Shown in pieces: positions 1-13,021 of a stretch of DNA of 39,871 bases (position 1 is its first letter; each line of letters begins with the position of its first letter). Below the pieces are notes generated by a model. The model was not told the DNA's origin and ran no database searches. It saw nothing but the letters and a program-made list of their open reading frames with translations. The DNA is taken from the NCBI GenBank assembly GCA_027310665.1, contig DAIDAJ010000093.1, forward strand, positions 1-39,871, read 5' to 3'. This DNA is from Sideroxydans sp. Its GTDB lineage: Bacteria > Pseudomonadota > Gammaproteobacteria > Burkholderiales > Gallionellaceae. The position numbers and the translations under genes were made by a program.

Positions 1-3
1 CGC

Positions 4-9
4 TATAAT
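4..9 (+). promoter_or_regulatory. Candidate -10 box of the carAB promoter
   Basis: A perfect TATAAT lies at 4-9, about 75 bp before the likely carA start codon. Any -35 element would be outside the window, so only half of the promoter is visible. The ATG at 8 overlaps this hexamer. That argues against the ATG being the carA start, because a transcript from this promoter would begin near 15-17, downstream of it. Confidence 0.5.
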
Positions 10-82
10 GCACGACAATCCAAAAGCGGGATGGACGCAATGTTCTTCCCGCTTCTTTATGTCCAGTTCAAGGGAGCATCCG

Positions 83-1267
83 GTGTCGCAAACAAGTCCT
101 GCCATTCTAGTTTTAGCCGATGGGACAGTGTTTCGCGGAACTGCCATCGGCGCCTCGGGCAGCAGCGTCGGCGAGGTGGTGTTCAATACCGCCATCACCG
201 GCTATCAGGAAATCCTTACCGACCCGTCCTATTGCAAGCAGATCGTCACGTTGACTTACCCGCATATCGGCAATGTGGGCTGTAACCCCGAAGATGTGGA
301 ATCGCGCCAGGTATTTGCCAGCGGTCTTATCATTCGCGACCTGTCCATGACGGTCAGCAACTTCCGCAGCACGCAATCCCTGCCTGAATACCTCAAGGCC
401 AACAACGTGGTCGCCATCGCCGGCATCGATACCCGCAAGCTGACGCGCATCCTGCGCAGCAAAGGCGCACAAAACGGCTGCGTCGCAACAGGCAATGATG
501 TGGAGGCGGCGTTGAAAGCGGCGCGCAACTTTGCCGGACTGGCGGGCATGGATCTGGCGCAAGTGGTCAGCTGCGACAAGCCGTACGAATGGACGCAGCG
601 CGAATGGGAATTGGGCGTGGGCTATCGGGATACGGGATGCGGGATACAGGATGCAGCGAAAAGCGGGGCTGTTGGTTCTGCTGAATCCCGTATCCAGAAT
701 CCTGCATCGTTTCACGTAGTGGCCTACGACTTCGGTGTGAAGCGCAATATTCTGCGCATGCTGGCCGAGCGCGGCTGCCGCATCACGGTGGTGCCGGCCA
801 AGACCAGTGCTGCCGAAGTGCTGGCAATGAAACCGGACGGCGTGTTTCTGTCCAACGGCCCCGGCGATCCGGAGCCCTGCGATTACGCGATTGCGGCGAC
901 GCAAAAATTCCTCGAAGTGGGCGTGCCGCTATTTGGCATTTGCTTGGGGCACCAGATTCTTGGCCTGGCTTCCGGTGCGAAGACCGTAAAGATGAAATTT
1001 GGCCACCGCGGCGCCAACCATCCGGTGCAGGATACACAGACCAAACGCGTGATGATCACCAGCCAGAACCATGGCTTTGCGGTGGATACGGCGACGCTGC
1101 CGAAGAATGCGCGCGTCACCCACATCTCGTTGTTCGACGGCACGCTGCAGGGCTTCGAATTGACCGATAAACCCGCGTTCTGTTTCCAGGGGCACCCCGA
1201 GGCGAGTCCCGGTCCGCATGACGTGGATACACTGTTTGATCGCTTTGTTGCGATGATGGGCAAGTAA
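83..1267 (+). CDS. carA: Carbamoyl-phosphate synthase small (glutaminase) subunit
   Basis: CarA hydrolyses glutamine and passes ammonia to CarB, making carbamoyl phosphate for arginine and pyrimidine synthesis. The N-terminal small-subunit domain begins [12 protein letters not shown]. The C-terminal class I amidotransferase has the nucleophile Cys287 in GICLGHQ and the partners His371 and Glu373 in GHPEASPG. I chose the GTG at 83 (394 residues) because AGGGAG lies 6-7 nt upstream and homology starts there; the in-frame ATG at 8 overlaps a TATAAT box. All three triad residues are numbered 18 higher than in the E. coli protein, owing to extra residues between the two domains that are encoded by a palindromic repeat at 626-708. 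The carB start follows the stop codon directly. Confidence 0.97.
   Translation: MSQTSPAILVLADGTVFRGTAIGASGSSVGEVVFNTAITGYQEILTDPSYCKQIVTLTYPHIGNVGCNPEDVESRQVFASGLIIRDLSMTVSNFRSTQSLPEYLKANNVVAIAGIDTRKLTRILRSKGAQNGCVATGNDVEAALKAARNFAGLAGMDLAQVVSCDKPYEWTQREWELGVGYRDTGCGIQDAAKSGAVGSAESRIQNPASFHVVAYDFGVKRNILRMLAERGCRITVVPAKTSAAEVLAMKPDGVFLSNGPGDPEPCDYAIAATQKFLEVGVPLFGICLGHQILGLASGAKTVKMKFGHRGANHPVQDTQTKRVMITSQNHGFAVDTATLPKNARVTHISLFDGTLQGFELTDKPAFCFQGHPEASPGPHDVDTLFDRFVAMMGK
626..708 (+). repeat. Palindromic repeat inserted in frame inside carA
   Basis: The left arm (626-657) is built of GGGATRC-type units and the right arm (681-708) carries the complementary units. Pairing 636-656 with the far right arm gives about 16 of 21 Watson-Crick matches, or 18 of 21 counting G-U. 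The segment encodes a Gly/Ser/Ala/Arg-rich stretch between the N-terminal CarA domain and the glutaminase domain, where most CarA proteins have only a short linker. The frame stays open. It resembles in concept the palindromic elements known inside Rickettsia genes, but I cannot assign it to a named family. Confidence 0.65.
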
Positions 1268-4489
<3,222 letters not shown>

Positions 4490-4507
4490 AAAGAAGGGGA
4501 AAGCGGC

Positions 4508-4984
4508 ATGAGTAAAGTTCCTTTGACGGTGAACGGCGCCGAGTTATTGCGCCAGGAGTTGCACCGGCTGAAGACGGTGGACAGGCCTTCGGTCATCAAC
4601 GCCATTTCCGAGGCGCGTGCCCAGGGTGACCTGTCGGAAAATGCCGAATACGAAGCGGCCAAGGAGCGGCAGTCATTCGTCGAAGGACGCATCGTCGAGC
4701 TGGAATTCAAGCTGGGCAGTGCGCAGGTCATCGACCCGAAAACGCTTAATGCGGACGGACGCTGCGTGTTCGGTTCGACCGTGATACTGGAAGACGCCAA
4801 CAACGGCGATGTCGTGACTTACCAGATCGTCGGCGATGACGAAGCCGACATCAAGAAACGCAAGATTTCCATCAGTTCGCCGATTGCGCGGGCATTGATA
4901 GGCAAGGTGGTCGGTGATATCGCGGAAGTACAGGCGCCGGGCGGCATCCGCGAATACGAAGTGGTGGAAGTCCAGTACGTGTAG
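4508..4984 (+). CDS. greA: Transcription elongation factor GreA
   Basis: GreA enters the secondary channel of RNA polymerase and stimulates cleavage of backtracked RNA. The 158-residue length equals E. coli GreA. The N-terminal coiled coil contains the expected acidic tip region (SEARAQGDLSENAEYEAAKE, around residues 34-53), and the C-terminal FKBP-like globular domain ends EYEVVEVQYV. A purine-rich ribosome site (AGAAGGGGA) lies about 7 nt before ATG 4508. It follows carB by 18 nt and is probably read from the carAB promoter, a common arrangement in proteobacteria. Confidence 0.97.
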   Translation: MSKVPLTVNGAELLRQELHRLKTVDRPSVINAISEARAQGDLSENAEYEAAKERQSFVEGRIVELEFKLGSAQVIDPKTLNADGRCVFGSTVILEDANNGDVVTYQIVGDDEADIKKRKISISSPIARALIGKVVGDIAEVQAPGGIREYEVVEVQYV

Positions 4985-4992
4985 CAGGCGGG

Positions 4993-5022
4993 TGATTCCT
5001 TCCCCGATATGGGAAAGAATCA
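4993..5022. terminator. Convergent hairpin between greA and yhbY
   Basis: The arms 4993-5004 and 5011-5022 form a 12-bp stem with one mismatch when read on the plus strand (a G-U pair on the minus strand) and a 6-nt spacer. It sits in the tail-to-tail gap and includes the yhbY stop codon. Neither side has a clear T-run, so it may be a weak bidirectional terminator or an mRNA-end stabiliser. Confidence 0.35.
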
Positions 5023-5367
5023 GGTGCGGCTGCCGAGTTGTTTTTTGCTTTTGACAGTTTTGCCCTGGCGACGCTTCGGAGGCTTGGCGATCGGAACTTC
5101 CAGGGGGCGGTACACCACCAGCATCTTGCCGATATGTTGCACGGGTCCGGCCTTCAGTTGTTCGCATATCTCCTGCAACATGGCTGCGCGCGCTTCCCGG
5201 TCGTCGTTCATCACGCGGATCTTCAGCAGATCATGGCTTTTCAGGCTACGCTCGATTTCTTCCAGCACGGCAGGTGTCAGACCGGCATTACCGATGATTA
5301 CGATGGGCTTGAGTGCATGGGCGCGTCCTTTGAGTTCGAGGCGCTGTGAAACGGAGAGAGATAACAT
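5020..5367 (-). CDS. yhbY: YhbY-family CRM-domain RNA-binding protein
   Basis: This is a small basic protein with a single CRM domain, the family that binds pre-50S ribosomal RNA and helps large-subunit assembly. The signature is seen early (LKGRAHALKPIVIIGNAGLT, residues 12-31), followed by the conserved LLKIRVMNDDR segment. At 115 residues it is somewhat longer than E. coli YhbY (97) because of a lysine/arginine-rich tail (PKRRQGKTVKSKKQLGS). It is divergent from rlmE across only 40 bp, as in many proteobacteria, so the two promoters must overlap. The start has no strong ribosome site. Confidence 0.93.
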   Translation of the reverse strand: MLSLSVSQRLELKGRAHALKPIVIIGNAGLTPAVLEEIERSLKSHDLLKIRVMNDDREARAAMLQEICEQLKAGPVQHIGKMLVVYRPLEVPIAKPPKRRQGKTVKSKKQLGSRT

Positions 5368-5407
5368 GGTGGGTGGTTTTCCTGATTCAAGGCGCGGATT
5401 CTAAACG

Positions 5408-6028
5408 ATGAAGGCTTCTAAAACCAGCAAACAATGGATGCGAGAGCATGTCAACGATCCCTATGTGCAGCGGGCACAGAAGGATGGCTACCGCTCCCGT
5501 GCCGCGTACAAACTGCTGGAAATCGACGAACGCGACCACCTCATCAAGCCCGGCATGGTGGTCGTGGATCTGGGGGCGACGCCGGGCGGATGGTGCCAGG
5601 TGGTCGCAGGCAAGCTCGGCCAGCAGGGGCGCATCATCGCGCTGGACTTGCTTCCCCTGCAGCCGCTACCGAGGGTGGAGTTCATTCAGGGAGACTTCCG
5701 CGAAGAAAGCGTGCTGGCTCAGCTGGAAGAAAAGCTGGAAGGGCGCCAGATCGGCCTTGTAATTTCGGACATGGCCCCCAATATCAGTGGCGTGAGCTCG
5801 GCTGATCAGGCGCGTGCCATGCATCTGGCTGAACTGGCGCTGGATTTCGCGGTCAACCATTTGGCGCCCGGAGGATCGTTTCTGGTCAAAGTGTTTCAAG
5901 GTGCCGGATTTGAGGATTATCTGAAGCTTGCGCGTAACCACTTTTTAAAAGTGGTTACGCGCAAGCCGAAAGCATCACGCGACCGCAGCAGCGAGCAGTA
6001 TTTGGTGGGGCTAGGCAAGCTTGAGTAA
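5408..6028 (+). CDS. rlmE: 23S rRNA (uridine-2'-O)-methyltransferase (FtsJ)
   Basis: RlmE methylates the 2'-O of U2552 in the 23S rRNA A-loop using S-adenosylmethionine. The SAM-binding motif [11 protein letters not shown] starts at residue 52. The catalytic K-D-K-E set is present: Lys35, Asp121 (in ISDMAPN), Lys161 (LVKVFQG) and Glu196. Each is numbered three lower than in the 209-residue E. coli enzyme, and the protein has 206 residues. It precedes ftsH, as is usual. The stretch coding [14 protein letters not shown] contains a perfect 20-bp-arm DNA palindrome, yet the protein aligns without insertion. Confidence 0.97.
   Translation: MKASKTSKQWMREHVNDPYVQRAQKDGYRSRAAYKLLEIDERDHLIKPGMVVVDLGATPGGWCQVVAGKLGQQGRIIALDLLPLQPLPRVEFIQGDFREESVLAQLEEKLEGRQIGLVISDMAPNISGVSSADQARAMHLAELALDFAVNHLAPGGSFLVKVFQGAGFEDYLKLARNHFLKVVTRKPKASRDRSSEQYLVGLGKLE
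5926..5966. repeat. Perfect 41-nt palindrome inside rlmE
   Basis: The arms 5926-5945 (GCTTGCGCGTAACCACTTTT) and 5947-5966 are exact reverse complements around the single base at 5946. The element is wholly coding. In RNA it would form a 16-18 bp hairpin with a small A/U loop. No T-run follows it, so it is not an ordinary terminator. Confidence 0.9.
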
Positions 6029-6082
6029 TAGCCCCGGACAGTGTCTAATGCAACTTCGTATTACCGCTCATAAGGAGCATGT

Positions 6083-7981
6083 GTGAACAATTTATTCAAA
6101 AGTGTCGGAATCTGGCTGGTTGTCGCATTGGTGCTGATGACCGTCTTCAATCAATTCAACGCGCGCCAGCAATCGACGGCGCAAGCTCAACTGGATTATT
6201 CGCAGTTTCTCGATGAAGTGAAATCGGGCCATATCGAGAAGGTGACTATCGAAGGTCGTACCTTGAAAGCGACTACCACCGACGGCAAGCGCATCACGAC
6301 CTATGCGCCCAGCGACCTGTGGCTGGTTTCCGATCTGCTCAAGAACGGTGTGAAGATCGAAGCCAAGCCGGAAGAAGAGCAGTCCTTCCTGATGAGCATC
6401 TTTGTATCGTGGTTCCCGATGTTGTTGCTGATCGGCGTGTGGATATTCTTCATGCGTCAGATGCAGGGCGGGAAGGGAGGCGGTGCTTTTTCGTTCGGTA
6501 AGAGCAAGGCGCGCATGCTGGATGATGCCAAGGAGCGCGTGACTTTCGCCGACGTGGCCGGTTGCGATGAGGCCAAGGAGGAAGTCTCCGAACTGGTCGA
6601 TTTCCTGCGCGATCCGACAAAGTTCCAGAATCTGGGTGGGCGTATTCCGCGCGGTGTGCTGATGGTGGGCAGTCCTGGTACGGGCAAGACCCTGCTGGCC
6701 AAGGCCATTGCGGGTGAAGCCAAAGTCCCGTTCTTTTCCATTTCCGGTTCCGATTTCGTCGAGATGTTCGTCGGCGTCGGCGCGGCGCGTGTGCGCGACA
6801 TGTTCGAGCAGGCCAAGAAGCAGTCGCCCTGTATCGTGTTTATCGATGAAATCGATGCGGTGGGCCGCCAGCGCGGCGCGGGTCTGGGCGGAGGCAACGA
6901 TGAGCGAGAGCAAACACTGAACGCGCTGCTGGTTGAGATGGACGGTTTCGAAGGCGCGTCGGGTGTGATCGTCATCGCCGCGACCAACCGTCCCGATGTG
7001 CTCGACCCCGCATTGTTGCGTCCCGGCCGTTTCGACCGCCAGGTCGTGGTGCCGCTGCCGGATATCCGCGGTCGCGAACAGATCCTCATGGTGCACATGC
7101 GCAAAGTACCCGTGGCGCCCGACGTCAAGGCAGACATCCTGGCACGCGGAACGCCCGGCATGTCCGGTGCCGATCTGGCCAACCTGGTGAACGAGTCTGC
7201 CCTGTTTGCGGCAAGGAGAGGCAAACGTTTCGTAGATATGGAAGATTTTGAAGCAGCCAAGGACAAGATCATGATGGGCGCAGAGCGCAAATCCATGATC
7301 ATGCCGGAAGAGGAGCGCCGCAACACGGCGTATCACGAGTCTGGCCATGCCGTGGTGGCAAAGCTGATGCCCAAGACCGATCCGGTGCACAAGGTCACGA
7401 TCATCCCGCGCGGCCGCGCGCTGGGGCTGACCATGCAATTGCCTTCTGAAGACCGCTACAGCATGGACAAGGATCGTATCCTGTCCACGATCGCGGTGCT
7501 GTTCGGCGGTCGTATCGCGGAAGAGATATTCATGCACCAGATGACCACCGGCGCCTCCAACGACTTCGAACGCGCTACCGACATGACACGCAAGATGGTC
7601 ACGCAGTGGGGCATGTCCGACGCGCTGGGTCCGATGGTGTACGCCGAAAACGAAGGCGAAGTGTTCCTCGGACGTTCGGTGACTTCGCACAAGAACATCT
7701 CCGAGGCGACCATGCAGAAGGTGGACACCGAGATCCGCCGCATCATCGATCAGCAATATGCGTTGGCGCGCAGCCTGATCGAAGCGAATCGCGACAAAAT
7801 CGAAGCGATGACAAAAGCATTGCTGGAGTGGGAGACTATCGACGCCGATCAGATCAACGACATCATGGCGGGCAATCCGCCGCGTCCGCCCAGGCCGAGC
7901 CAGAGCAACAAGGCGCCCGAGCCGCCGAAGGATGAAGCCCCTACGGCAACGGCGACCAACAAGCCTGCTGAAGGCGTTTAA
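6083..7981 (+). CDS. ftsH: ATP-dependent zinc metalloprotease FtsH
   Basis: FtsH is the membrane-anchored AAA+ protease that removes damaged membrane proteins and regulators such as sigma-32 and LpxC. Visible parts: a transmembrane helix at about 7-22, a periplasmic domain, a second helix at about 102-124, then the AAA domain with Walker A GSPGTGKT (196-203; most FtsH have GPPGTGKT). Walker B is [13 protein letters not shown], the second region of homology is [20 protein letters not shown], and the zinc motif is HESGH (418-422). The tail is proline-rich. The start is GTG at 6083 with AAGGAG 5-6 nt upstream. A hairpin terminator follows immediately. Confidence 0.98.
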   Translation: MNNLFKSVGIWLVVALVLMTVFNQFNARQQSTAQAQLDYSQFLDEVKSGHIEKVTIEGRTLKATTTDGKRITTYAPSDLWLVSDLLKNGVKIEAKPEEEQSFLMSIFVSWFPMLLLIGVWIFFMRQMQGGKGGGAFSFGKSKARMLDDAKERVTFADVAGCDEAKEEVSELVDFLRDPTKFQNLGGRIPRGVLMVGSPGTGKTLLAKAIAGEAKVPFFSISGSDFVEMFVGVGAARVRDMFEQAKKQSPCIVFIDEIDAVGRQRGAGLGGGNDEREQTLNALLVEMDGFEGASGVIVIAATNRPDVLDPALLRPGRFDRQVVVPLPDIRGREQILMVHMRKVPVAPDVKADILARGTPGMSGADLANLVNESALFAARRGKRFVDMEDFEAAKDKIMMGAERKSMIMPEEERRNTAYHESGHAVVAKLMPKTDPVHKVTIIPRGRALGLTMQLPSEDRYSMDKDRILSTIAVLFGGRIAEEIFMHQMTTGASNDFERATDMTRKMVTQWGMSDALGPMVYAENEGEVFLGRSVTSHKNISEATMQKVDTEIRRIIDQQYALARSLIEANRDKIEAMTKALLEWETIDADQINDIMAGNPPRPPRPSQSNKAPEPPKDEAPTATATNKPAEGV

Positions 7982-7989
7982 CTTACACA

Positions 7990-8010
7990 CGGGGGCTTGG
8001 CCCCCGTTTT
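7990..8010 (+). terminator. Rho-independent terminator after ftsH
   Basis: A 7-bp GC stem (CGGGGGC 7990-7996 with GCCCCCG 8000-8006), a 3-nt loop and TTTT at 8007-8010 lie 8 nt after the ftsH stop. The folP start codon is only 3 nt beyond the T-run. FolP would then be translated from read-through transcript or from a promoter inside ftsH. Confidence 0.8.
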
Positions 8011-8013
8011 CAT

Positions 8014-8835
8014 ATGTTCCTCTGCGGCAAATTCAAGTTCGACCTTTCGCGCCCGCTCGTGATGGGTATCGTCAACGTTACGCCGGATTCGTTCTCTGAT
8101 GGCGGGTGTCACATATCCACCTGGGACGCGATTGCCCATGCTGTGAAGCTGATCGAAGACGGCGCGGATATTCTGGATATCGGTGGAGAGTCAACCCGGC
8201 CAGGTGCTGCGACCGTGAGCGAACAGGAGGAACTGGATCGAGTACTGTACGTGATTGAAGGCTTGCGCGGCATTTCGGTTCCAATCTCCATCGACACTTA
8301 CAAACCCGGAGTGATGCGTACCGCCCTGGCGGCAGGTGCGAGCATGGTCAACGACATCAACGCACTGCAAGCGGAGGGGGCGCTCGCAGTGGTCGCCGGA
8401 AGCGATGCGGCAGTGTGTCTGATGCACAAACAAGGCAAGCCGCAGACCATGCAGCAACGGCCGGAGTATCTGAACGTCACCGACGAGGTGGAAAATTTCC
8501 TTCGTGAACGTATGGTTGCGGCAGAGATTGCCGGAATCGCACGTGAGCGTATCGTGATCGACCCGGGCTTTGGGTTTGGCAAGACGCTGGGGCATAATCT
8601 CGACCTGTTGCGCGGCCTGGAAGCATTCCTCACTTTGGGGGCGCCGGTTCTGGCTGGTCTGTCGCGCAAATCCATGCTGGGCGCGATCACCGGGCGTGAA
8701 GTGGGCGACCGGATGGCCGCGAGCGTGGCGGCGGCGTTGTTGGCAGTGCAGCGCGGCGCATCCATCGTGCGCGTGCACGATGTGCGCGAGACGACCGATG
8801 CCCTGAAGATCTGGAATGCGTTAAACGAGGAATGA
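8014..8835 (+). CDS. folP: Dihydropteroate synthase
   Basis: FolP joins p-aminobenzoate to dihydropterin pyrophosphate in folate synthesis and is the sulfonamide target. The 273-residue protein has the family signatures in order: [15 protein letters not shown] (near 17-31), [11 protein letters not shown] (near 55-65), [13 protein letters not shown] and GLSRKSMLG. The ATG at 8014 is the earliest homologous start. No convincing ribosome site precedes it, because the ftsH terminator occupies that space. The glmM start follows one base after the stop. Confidence 0.96.
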   Translation: MFLCGKFKFDLSRPLVMGIVNVTPDSFSDGGCHISTWDAIAHAVKLIEDGADILDIGGESTRPGAATVSEQEELDRVLYVIEGLRGISVPISIDTYKPGVMRTALAAGASMVNDINALQAEGALAVVAGSDAAVCLMHKQGKPQTMQQRPEYLNVTDEVENFLRERMVAAEIAGIARERIVIDPGFGFGKTLGHNLDLLRGLEAFLTLGAPVLAGLSRKSMLGAITGREVGDRMAASVAAALLAVQRGASIVRVHDVRETTDALKIWNALNEE

Positions 8836-8836
8836 G

Positions 8837-10192
8837 ATGAGCAGAAAATATTTTGGTACCGACGGCGTGCGCGGGCGCGTGGGGGAGCATCCCATCACAC
8901 CGCAATTCGTGATGCTGCTGGGCTATGCTGCAGGCAAGGTGCTGGCAAAAACAGAGCATGCGCAGAGCGAGCGTCCGGGAGTGTTGATAGGCAAGGACAC
9001 GCGCATCTCCGGCTACATGCTGGAGTCGGCACTGGAAGCGGGACTCATTGCAGCCGGCATCGATGTCTATCTTGCCGGGCCGATACCGACTCCCGCAGTG
9101 GCTTACCTGACGCGGGCGCTGCGCTTGCAAGCAGGCGTCGTCATCTCGGCATCGCACAATCCGTTCGATGACAACGGAATCAAGTTCTTCTCGGGCAGCG
9201 GCATGAAATTGCCGGACGAGGTCGAGCAGGCCATCGAGGCCGAACTGGATAACCCGATGCAGACCAATCCCTCCGTCAGTCTGGGCAAGGCCAAGCGCAT
9301 CGACGATGCGGTCGGTCGCTATATCGAATTCTGCAAGAGTACGTTCCCGGCCGACATGAATTTGCGCGGGCTCAAGATCGTGGTTGATAGCGCGCACGGC
9401 GCGACTTATCACATTGCGCGCCATGTCTTCCATGAGCTCGGTGCAGATGTCATTGCCATCGGCGCGGAGCCGAATGGCAAGAACATCAATGACGGCTACG
9501 GAGCGACATCGCCCAAGAGCCTGCAGCAAGCGGTGAAAGAACAGCACGCAGATATTGGCCTCGCGCTCGACGGTGATGGCGACCGTCTTATCATGGTCGA
9601 TGCTGAAGGAAAACTTTACGACGGCGACCAGCTGCTCTATATCATCGCCAGGCATCGCCAGGCGTTGGGCACGCTGCATGGCGGCGTCGTGGGCACGCTG
9701 ATGACCAACCTTGCCTTCGAACACGCCATGCAGAAGCTGGGCATTCCGTTTGCGCGCGCCAAAGTGGGCGACCGTTACGTGATGGAATTCTTGCTGGAAA
9801 AGAAATGGCAGCTTGGCGGCGAGAATTCCGGCCACATCATTTGCCTGGACAAGCACAGCACCGGCGACGGTATCGTCTCCGCGCTGCAGGTGCTGTGCGC
9901 CCTGCGCATGAAACAGCAGACGCTGGCGCAAGCGGCGGGCGACCTGCACATGTACCCGCAGATACTCATCAACATCAAGGTCACAGGCAAGGCGGCTGAG
10001 TTATTGGAGCGTCAGGCAGTCAAGTCCGAGGTGGCCAAGGCCGAGCGGGATTTGAACGGCAAAGGCAGGGTGCTATTACGCCCGTCGGGGACGGAGCCAT
10101 TGCTAAGGGTGATGGTGGAGGGAGAGGATGGGGTACAGGTCAAGATGTGGGCGGAGAGGATTGCGGGGGTGGTGAGGGAAGTGGCGGGGTAA
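8837..10192 (+). CDS. glmM: Phosphoglucosamine mutase
   Basis: GlmM converts glucosamine-6-phosphate to glucosamine-1-phosphate on the path to UDP-GlcNAc, peptidoglycan and LPS. The 451-residue protein begins [13 protein letters not shown]. It carries the active phosphoserine loop [15 protein letters not shown] (reactive Ser about 106), the metal loop DGDGDR, the sugar-binding GGENSGH and the phosphate loop [22 protein letters not shown] before ATG 8837 supplies the ribosome site. The gene closes the ftsH-folP-glmM run and is convergent with pstB. Confidence 0.97.
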   Translation: MSRKYFGTDGVRGRVGEHPITPQFVMLLGYAAGKVLAKTEHAQSERPGVLIGKDTRISGYMLESALEAGLIAAGIDVYLAGPIPTPAVAYLTRALRLQAGVVISASHNPFDDNGIKFFSGSGMKLPDEVEQAIEAELDNPMQTNPSVSLGKAKRIDDAVGRYIEFCKSTFPADMNLRGLKIVVDSAHGATYHIARHVFHELGADVIAIGAEPNGKNINDGYGATSPKSLQQAVKEQHADIGLALDGDGDRLIMVDAEGKLYDGDQLLYIIARHRQALGTLHGGVVGTLMTNLAFEHAMQKLGIPFARAKVGDRYVMEFLLEKKWQLGGENSGHIICLDKHSTGDGIVSALQVLCALRMKQQTLAQAAGDLHMYPQILINIKVTGKAAELLERQAVKSEVAKAERDLNGKGRVLLRPSGTEPLLRVMVEGEDGVQVKMWAERIAGVVREVAG

Positions 10193-10348
10193 CAATCGGG
10201 GAGTGTCCGACGATGTTGGCTTTGAAGTGAGGGAAAATCCATTCATGGTTCGACAGCACCCGCAAAGGTAAGGGTACGCCGGTGGATCACCGCCGCTAAG
10301 CGGCAACCTTCCGGCGGCTCGGCACGAACAGATTAAAGCAGAGAAAGG
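10193..10348. other. Intergenic spacer between glmM and pstB with REP-like stem-loops
   Basis: No gene is seen in these 156 bp. A small stem, GCCGC (10292-10296) with GCGGC (10300-10304), lies inside a possible outer pairing of GCCGG (10278-10282) with CCGGC (10311-10315). This gives a two-tier GC-rich structure like REP elements. There is no T-run on either strand. It could terminate or stabilise either transcript. Confidence 0.3.
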
Positions 10349-11140
10349 TTAGCCGAAACGACCCGTAATATAGTCTTCCGTCTCTTTCCTCTTCGGATTG
10401 GTAAACACCGTACTGGTATCCCCAAACTCAATCAGATCCCCCAGATACATATAAGCCGTGAAGTCGGAAACCCGCGCAGCCTGTTGCATGTTGTGGGTCA
10501 CGATGACGATGGTGAAATCCTTCTTCAGTTCATCGATCAACTTCTCTATATGCGCGGTAGAGATCGGGTCGAGTGCCGATGTGGGCTCGTCCAGCAGCAA
10601 CACTTGCGGTTTGACCGCGATCGCGCGGGCGATACACAGGCGCTGTTGCTGGCCGCCGGAGAGGCCGGTGCCGCTCTGGTTCAGCTTGTCTTTGACTTCA
10701 TTCCACAGCGCGGCTTTCTTCAATGCCCATTCCACGCGGTCATCCATTTCGTGGCTGCTGAGTTTTTCATACAGCTTCACGCCAAACGTGATGTTGTCGT
10801 AGATGGACATCGGGAACGGGGTGGGTTTCTGGAACACCATGCCGATCTTGGCGCGCAGGGTGTTGAGGTCCTGCTTTTTGTCCAGCAGGTTCTCTCCGTC
10901 CAGCAGTATTTCTCCCGTGGCGCGCTGCTTGGGATATAGCTCATACATGCGGTTGAAGGTGCGCAGCAGGGTGGATTTGCCGCAGCCGGAGGGGCCGATG
11001 AAGGCGGTGACCATCTTTTCCGGGATGACCAGATTGATGTCCTTCAGCGCGCGATCCGCCCCGTAGTAAAAGTTCAGGTCGCGCACGATCACTTTGGGCG
11101 CGGAGATGATTTGCTCGGCTGTCATTTCTTCGATCCTCAT
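10349..11140 (-). CDS. pstB: Phosphate ABC transporter ATP-binding protein
   Basis: PstB is the ATPase of the high-affinity phosphate importer. Walker [10 protein letters not shown], the Q-loop region, signature LSGGQQQR, Walker [12 protein letters not shown] and the switch histidine in [11 protein letters not shown] are all present. The frame is open further upstream, but the upstream translation is only the shadow of pstA. The ATG at 11140 (263 residues) overlaps the pstA stop as ATGA, indicating coupling. The ATG at 11125 (258 residues, AGGA 8 nt before it) is also reasonable and gives the more usual length. No phoU lies next to it, unlike the enterobacterial operon. Confidence 0.95.
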   Translation of the reverse strand: MRIEEMTAEQIISAPKVIVRDLNFYYGADRALKDINLVIPEKMVTAFIGPSGCGKSTLLRTFNRMYELYPKQRATGEILLDGENLLDKKQDLNTLRAKIGMVFQKPTPFPMSIYDNITFGVKLYEKLSSHEMDDRVEWALKKAALWNEVKDKLNQSGTGLSGGQQQRLCIARAIAVKPQVLLLDEPTSALDPISTAHIEKLIDELKKDFTIVIVTHNMQQAARVSDFTAYMYLGDLIEFGDTSTVFTNPKRKETEDYITGRFG

Positions 11141-11982
11141 TGGGTGTTCGCTTTCTGGCGGAACAGCACCCTTGCCAGTATGTTCAAGGTGAGTACGCTC
11201 AGGGTGATGATCAAGGCACCCGCCCAGGCGAGATTTTGCCAATCCTCGTATGGACTCATCGCGAATTGGAAGATGACCACCGGCAGGTTGGATAAGGGCT
11301 TGTTCATGTCGCTTGACCAGAACTGGTTGTTGAGCGCGGTGAACAACAACGGTGCCGTTTCGCCGCTGATGCGCGCGACGGCCAACAGTATACCGGTCAA
11401 TATCCCGGCGCGAGCGGCGCGCAGGGTGACGAAACTGATCACTTTCCATTGTGGCGCGCCCAGTGCCGCCGCCGCTTCGCGGAGGCTGTTGGGTACGAGG
11501 CGCAGCATGTTCTCGGTGGTGCGGAGGACGACCGGAATAACCAGGATGGCGAGGGCAAAGGACCCGCCCCAGCCGGCAAAGTGCCCGACTTTGGCGACAT
11601 AGACCGCATATACAAAAATACCGATGACAATGGAGGGGGCGGACAGCAGGATGTCATTGATGAAACGGGTGAGCGGAGCGAGCCATCCACGCTGGCCGAA
11701 TTCGGCAAGGTAGGTGCCGGCAAGAATGCCTATCGGGGTGCCGATGAGGACTCCGATGGCGACCATCATCAAGCTGCCGACGATGGCGTTTATCAGTCCG
11801 CCATTACTGCCCGGTGGCGGCGTGCTCTGAGTGAATACATGCAGGCTGAGGCCGGGCAAGCCATTGTCCAGCAGGGTCCACAATATCCAGCCCAACCAGA
11901 ATAGCCCGAACAACATGGTGAACACCGAGACGCTCAGGCTGACCATGTTGACGAGGCGGCGACGGGTGTATAGGTACGACAT
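11137..11982 (-). CDS. pstA: Phosphate ABC transporter permease PstA
   Basis: PstA is one of the two membrane subunits forming the phosphate channel. The 281-residue protein has about six hydrophobic helices, starting at about residues 15-37. It has the cytoplasmic EAA-type loop that contacts PstB ([18 protein letters not shown]). [16 protein letters not shown] is typical of the family. The start lies 2 nt after the pstC stop and the 3' end overlaps pstB by 4 nt, so pstC-pstA-pstB are translationally linked. Confidence 0.95.
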   Translation of the reverse strand: MSYLYTRRRLVNMVSLSVSVFTMLFGLFWLGWILWTLLDNGLPGLSLHVFTQSTPPPGSNGGLINAIVGSLMMVAIGVLIGTPIGILAGTYLAEFGQRGWLAPLTRFINDILLSAPSIVIGIFVYAVYVAKVGHFAGWGGSFALAILVIPVVLRTTENMLRLVPNSLREAAAALGAPQWKVISFVTLRAARAGILTGILLAVARISGETAPLLFTALNNQFWSSDMNKPLSNLPVVIFQFAMSPYEDWQNLAWAGALIITLSVLTLNILARVLFRQKANTQ

Positions 11983-11984
11983 GG

Positions 11985-12947
11985 TCAGGCCCCATGCCCT
12001 TCACGTTGCGCCATTTTGAGCAGCAGGAGGCGGGCGAGCGAAAGGACAACAAATGTGATGAAGAACAGGATTAGCCCGAGCTCGATGAGGGACGAGGTAT
12101 ATAACGTTCCCACGGCTTCGTTGAATTCGTTGGCCAAGGCCGATGCGATGCTGTTGCCTGGCATGAACAAGGATTTGTTCAGCTGGTTGGCGTTGCCAAT
12201 GACGAAAGTGACGGCCATCGTTTCGCCCAGCGCGCGCCCGAGGCCAAGCATGATGCCGCCAACCACGCCTATTCTGGTATAAGGCAGCACCACATTCCAC
12301 ATCACTTCCCAGGTCGTTGAGCCCAAGCCATAAGCGGATTCCTTGAGCATGGCGGGTACGACATCGAACACGTCGCGCATTACCGAAGCGATGAAGGGAA
12401 TGACCATGATCGCCAGGATGATGCCGGCAGTGAGCATGCCGATGCCCATGGGCGGCCCGGAGAAAAAGGGTCCGATGAGCGGCATTTTCCCTATATGGTT
12501 GTTGATCCACGGTTCGACGTAGTCACCGAATAGCGGGGCAAAAACGAACAGTCCCCACATGCCATAGATGATGCTGGGGATACCCGCCAGCAACTCAACG
12601 GCGATTCCCAGCGGGCGGCGCAGCCAGTTCGGGGAGAGTTCAGTCAAAAAAATTGCAATACCAAAGCTGACAGGGATCGCGATCAAAAGCGCGATGCCCG
12701 AAGTAACCAGAGTGCCGACGATGGGAACCAGGGCGCCATATTCGTCCTTGACCGGGTCCCACACGGAACTGGTTAGAAATCCAAAGCCAAAGGCGTGAAT
12801 GGCTGGCATGCTGCCCACGACCAGCGACGCGATGATCGCTGCGAGCAAGGCCAATACCGCGAATGCTGCAAGACGTGTCAGATTGCGGAACAACATGTCC
12901 TGCACGACTTGTCGTTTAAGGCGCGCTTCTTGTAGGAACGTCGGCAT
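11985..12947 (-). CDS. pstC: Phosphate ABC transporter permease PstC
   Basis: PstC is the partner permease of PstA. The 320-residue protein has a first membrane helix near 24-46 and further helices to the C-terminus. The EAA-like loop is [39 protein letters not shown] is a strongly conserved PstC segment. It is separated from pstS by a strong hairpin terminator, and no good ribosome site is seen before the ATG. Expression is thus likely to be lower than that of the binding protein. Confidence 0.95.
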   Translation of the reverse strand: MPTFLQEARLKRQVVQDMLFRNLTRLAAFAVLALLAAIIASLVVGSMPAIHAFGFGFLTSSVWDPVKDEYGALVPIVGTLVTSGIALLIAIPVSFGIAIFLTELSPNWLRRPLGIAVELLAGIPSIIYGMWGLFVFAPLFGDYVEPWINNHIGKMPLIGPFFSGPPMGIGMLTAGIILAIMVIPFIASVMRDVFDVVPAMLKESAYGLGSTTWEVMWNVVLPYTRIGVVGGIMLGLGRALGETMAVTFVIGNANQLNKSLFMPGNSIASALANEFNEAVGTLYTSSLIELGLILFFITFVVLSLARLLLLKMAQREGHGA

Positions 12948-12968
12948 AATTCGATTTTCAGGAGTTTG

Positions 12969-13002
12969 AAAAATTGCGGGGGCATTTGGAGCCCCCGCAA
13001 TT
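12969..13002 (-). terminator. Terminator/attenuator between pstS and pstC
   Basis: Read on the minus strand, AATTGCGGGGGC (13002-12991) pairs with GCCCCCGCAATT (12983-12972) around a 7-nt loop. It is followed by a run of T residues ending near 12969. This is a textbook intrinsic terminator placed 20 nt after the pstS stop. It would let pstS be made in excess over the membrane genes. Confidence 0.85.
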
Positions 13003-13021
13003 ATAACTTAGAACGTGTTGC

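Noticed and set aside
8..82. Longer N-terminus of carA from ATG 8
   Set aside because: The ATG overlaps a TATAAT box, the added residues do not look like CarA, and GTG 83 has a good ribosome site.
6092..7990. 632-codon open frame antisense to ftsH
   Set aside because: It covers almost exactly ftsH in reverse with low-complexity His/Gln/Arg-rich sequence and no ribosome site; a shadow of a GC-biased gene.
7990..8010. Hairpin after ftsH as a riboswitch for folP
   Set aside because: Short GC stem plus T-run is explained fully by an intrinsic terminator; no aptamer-like structure seen.
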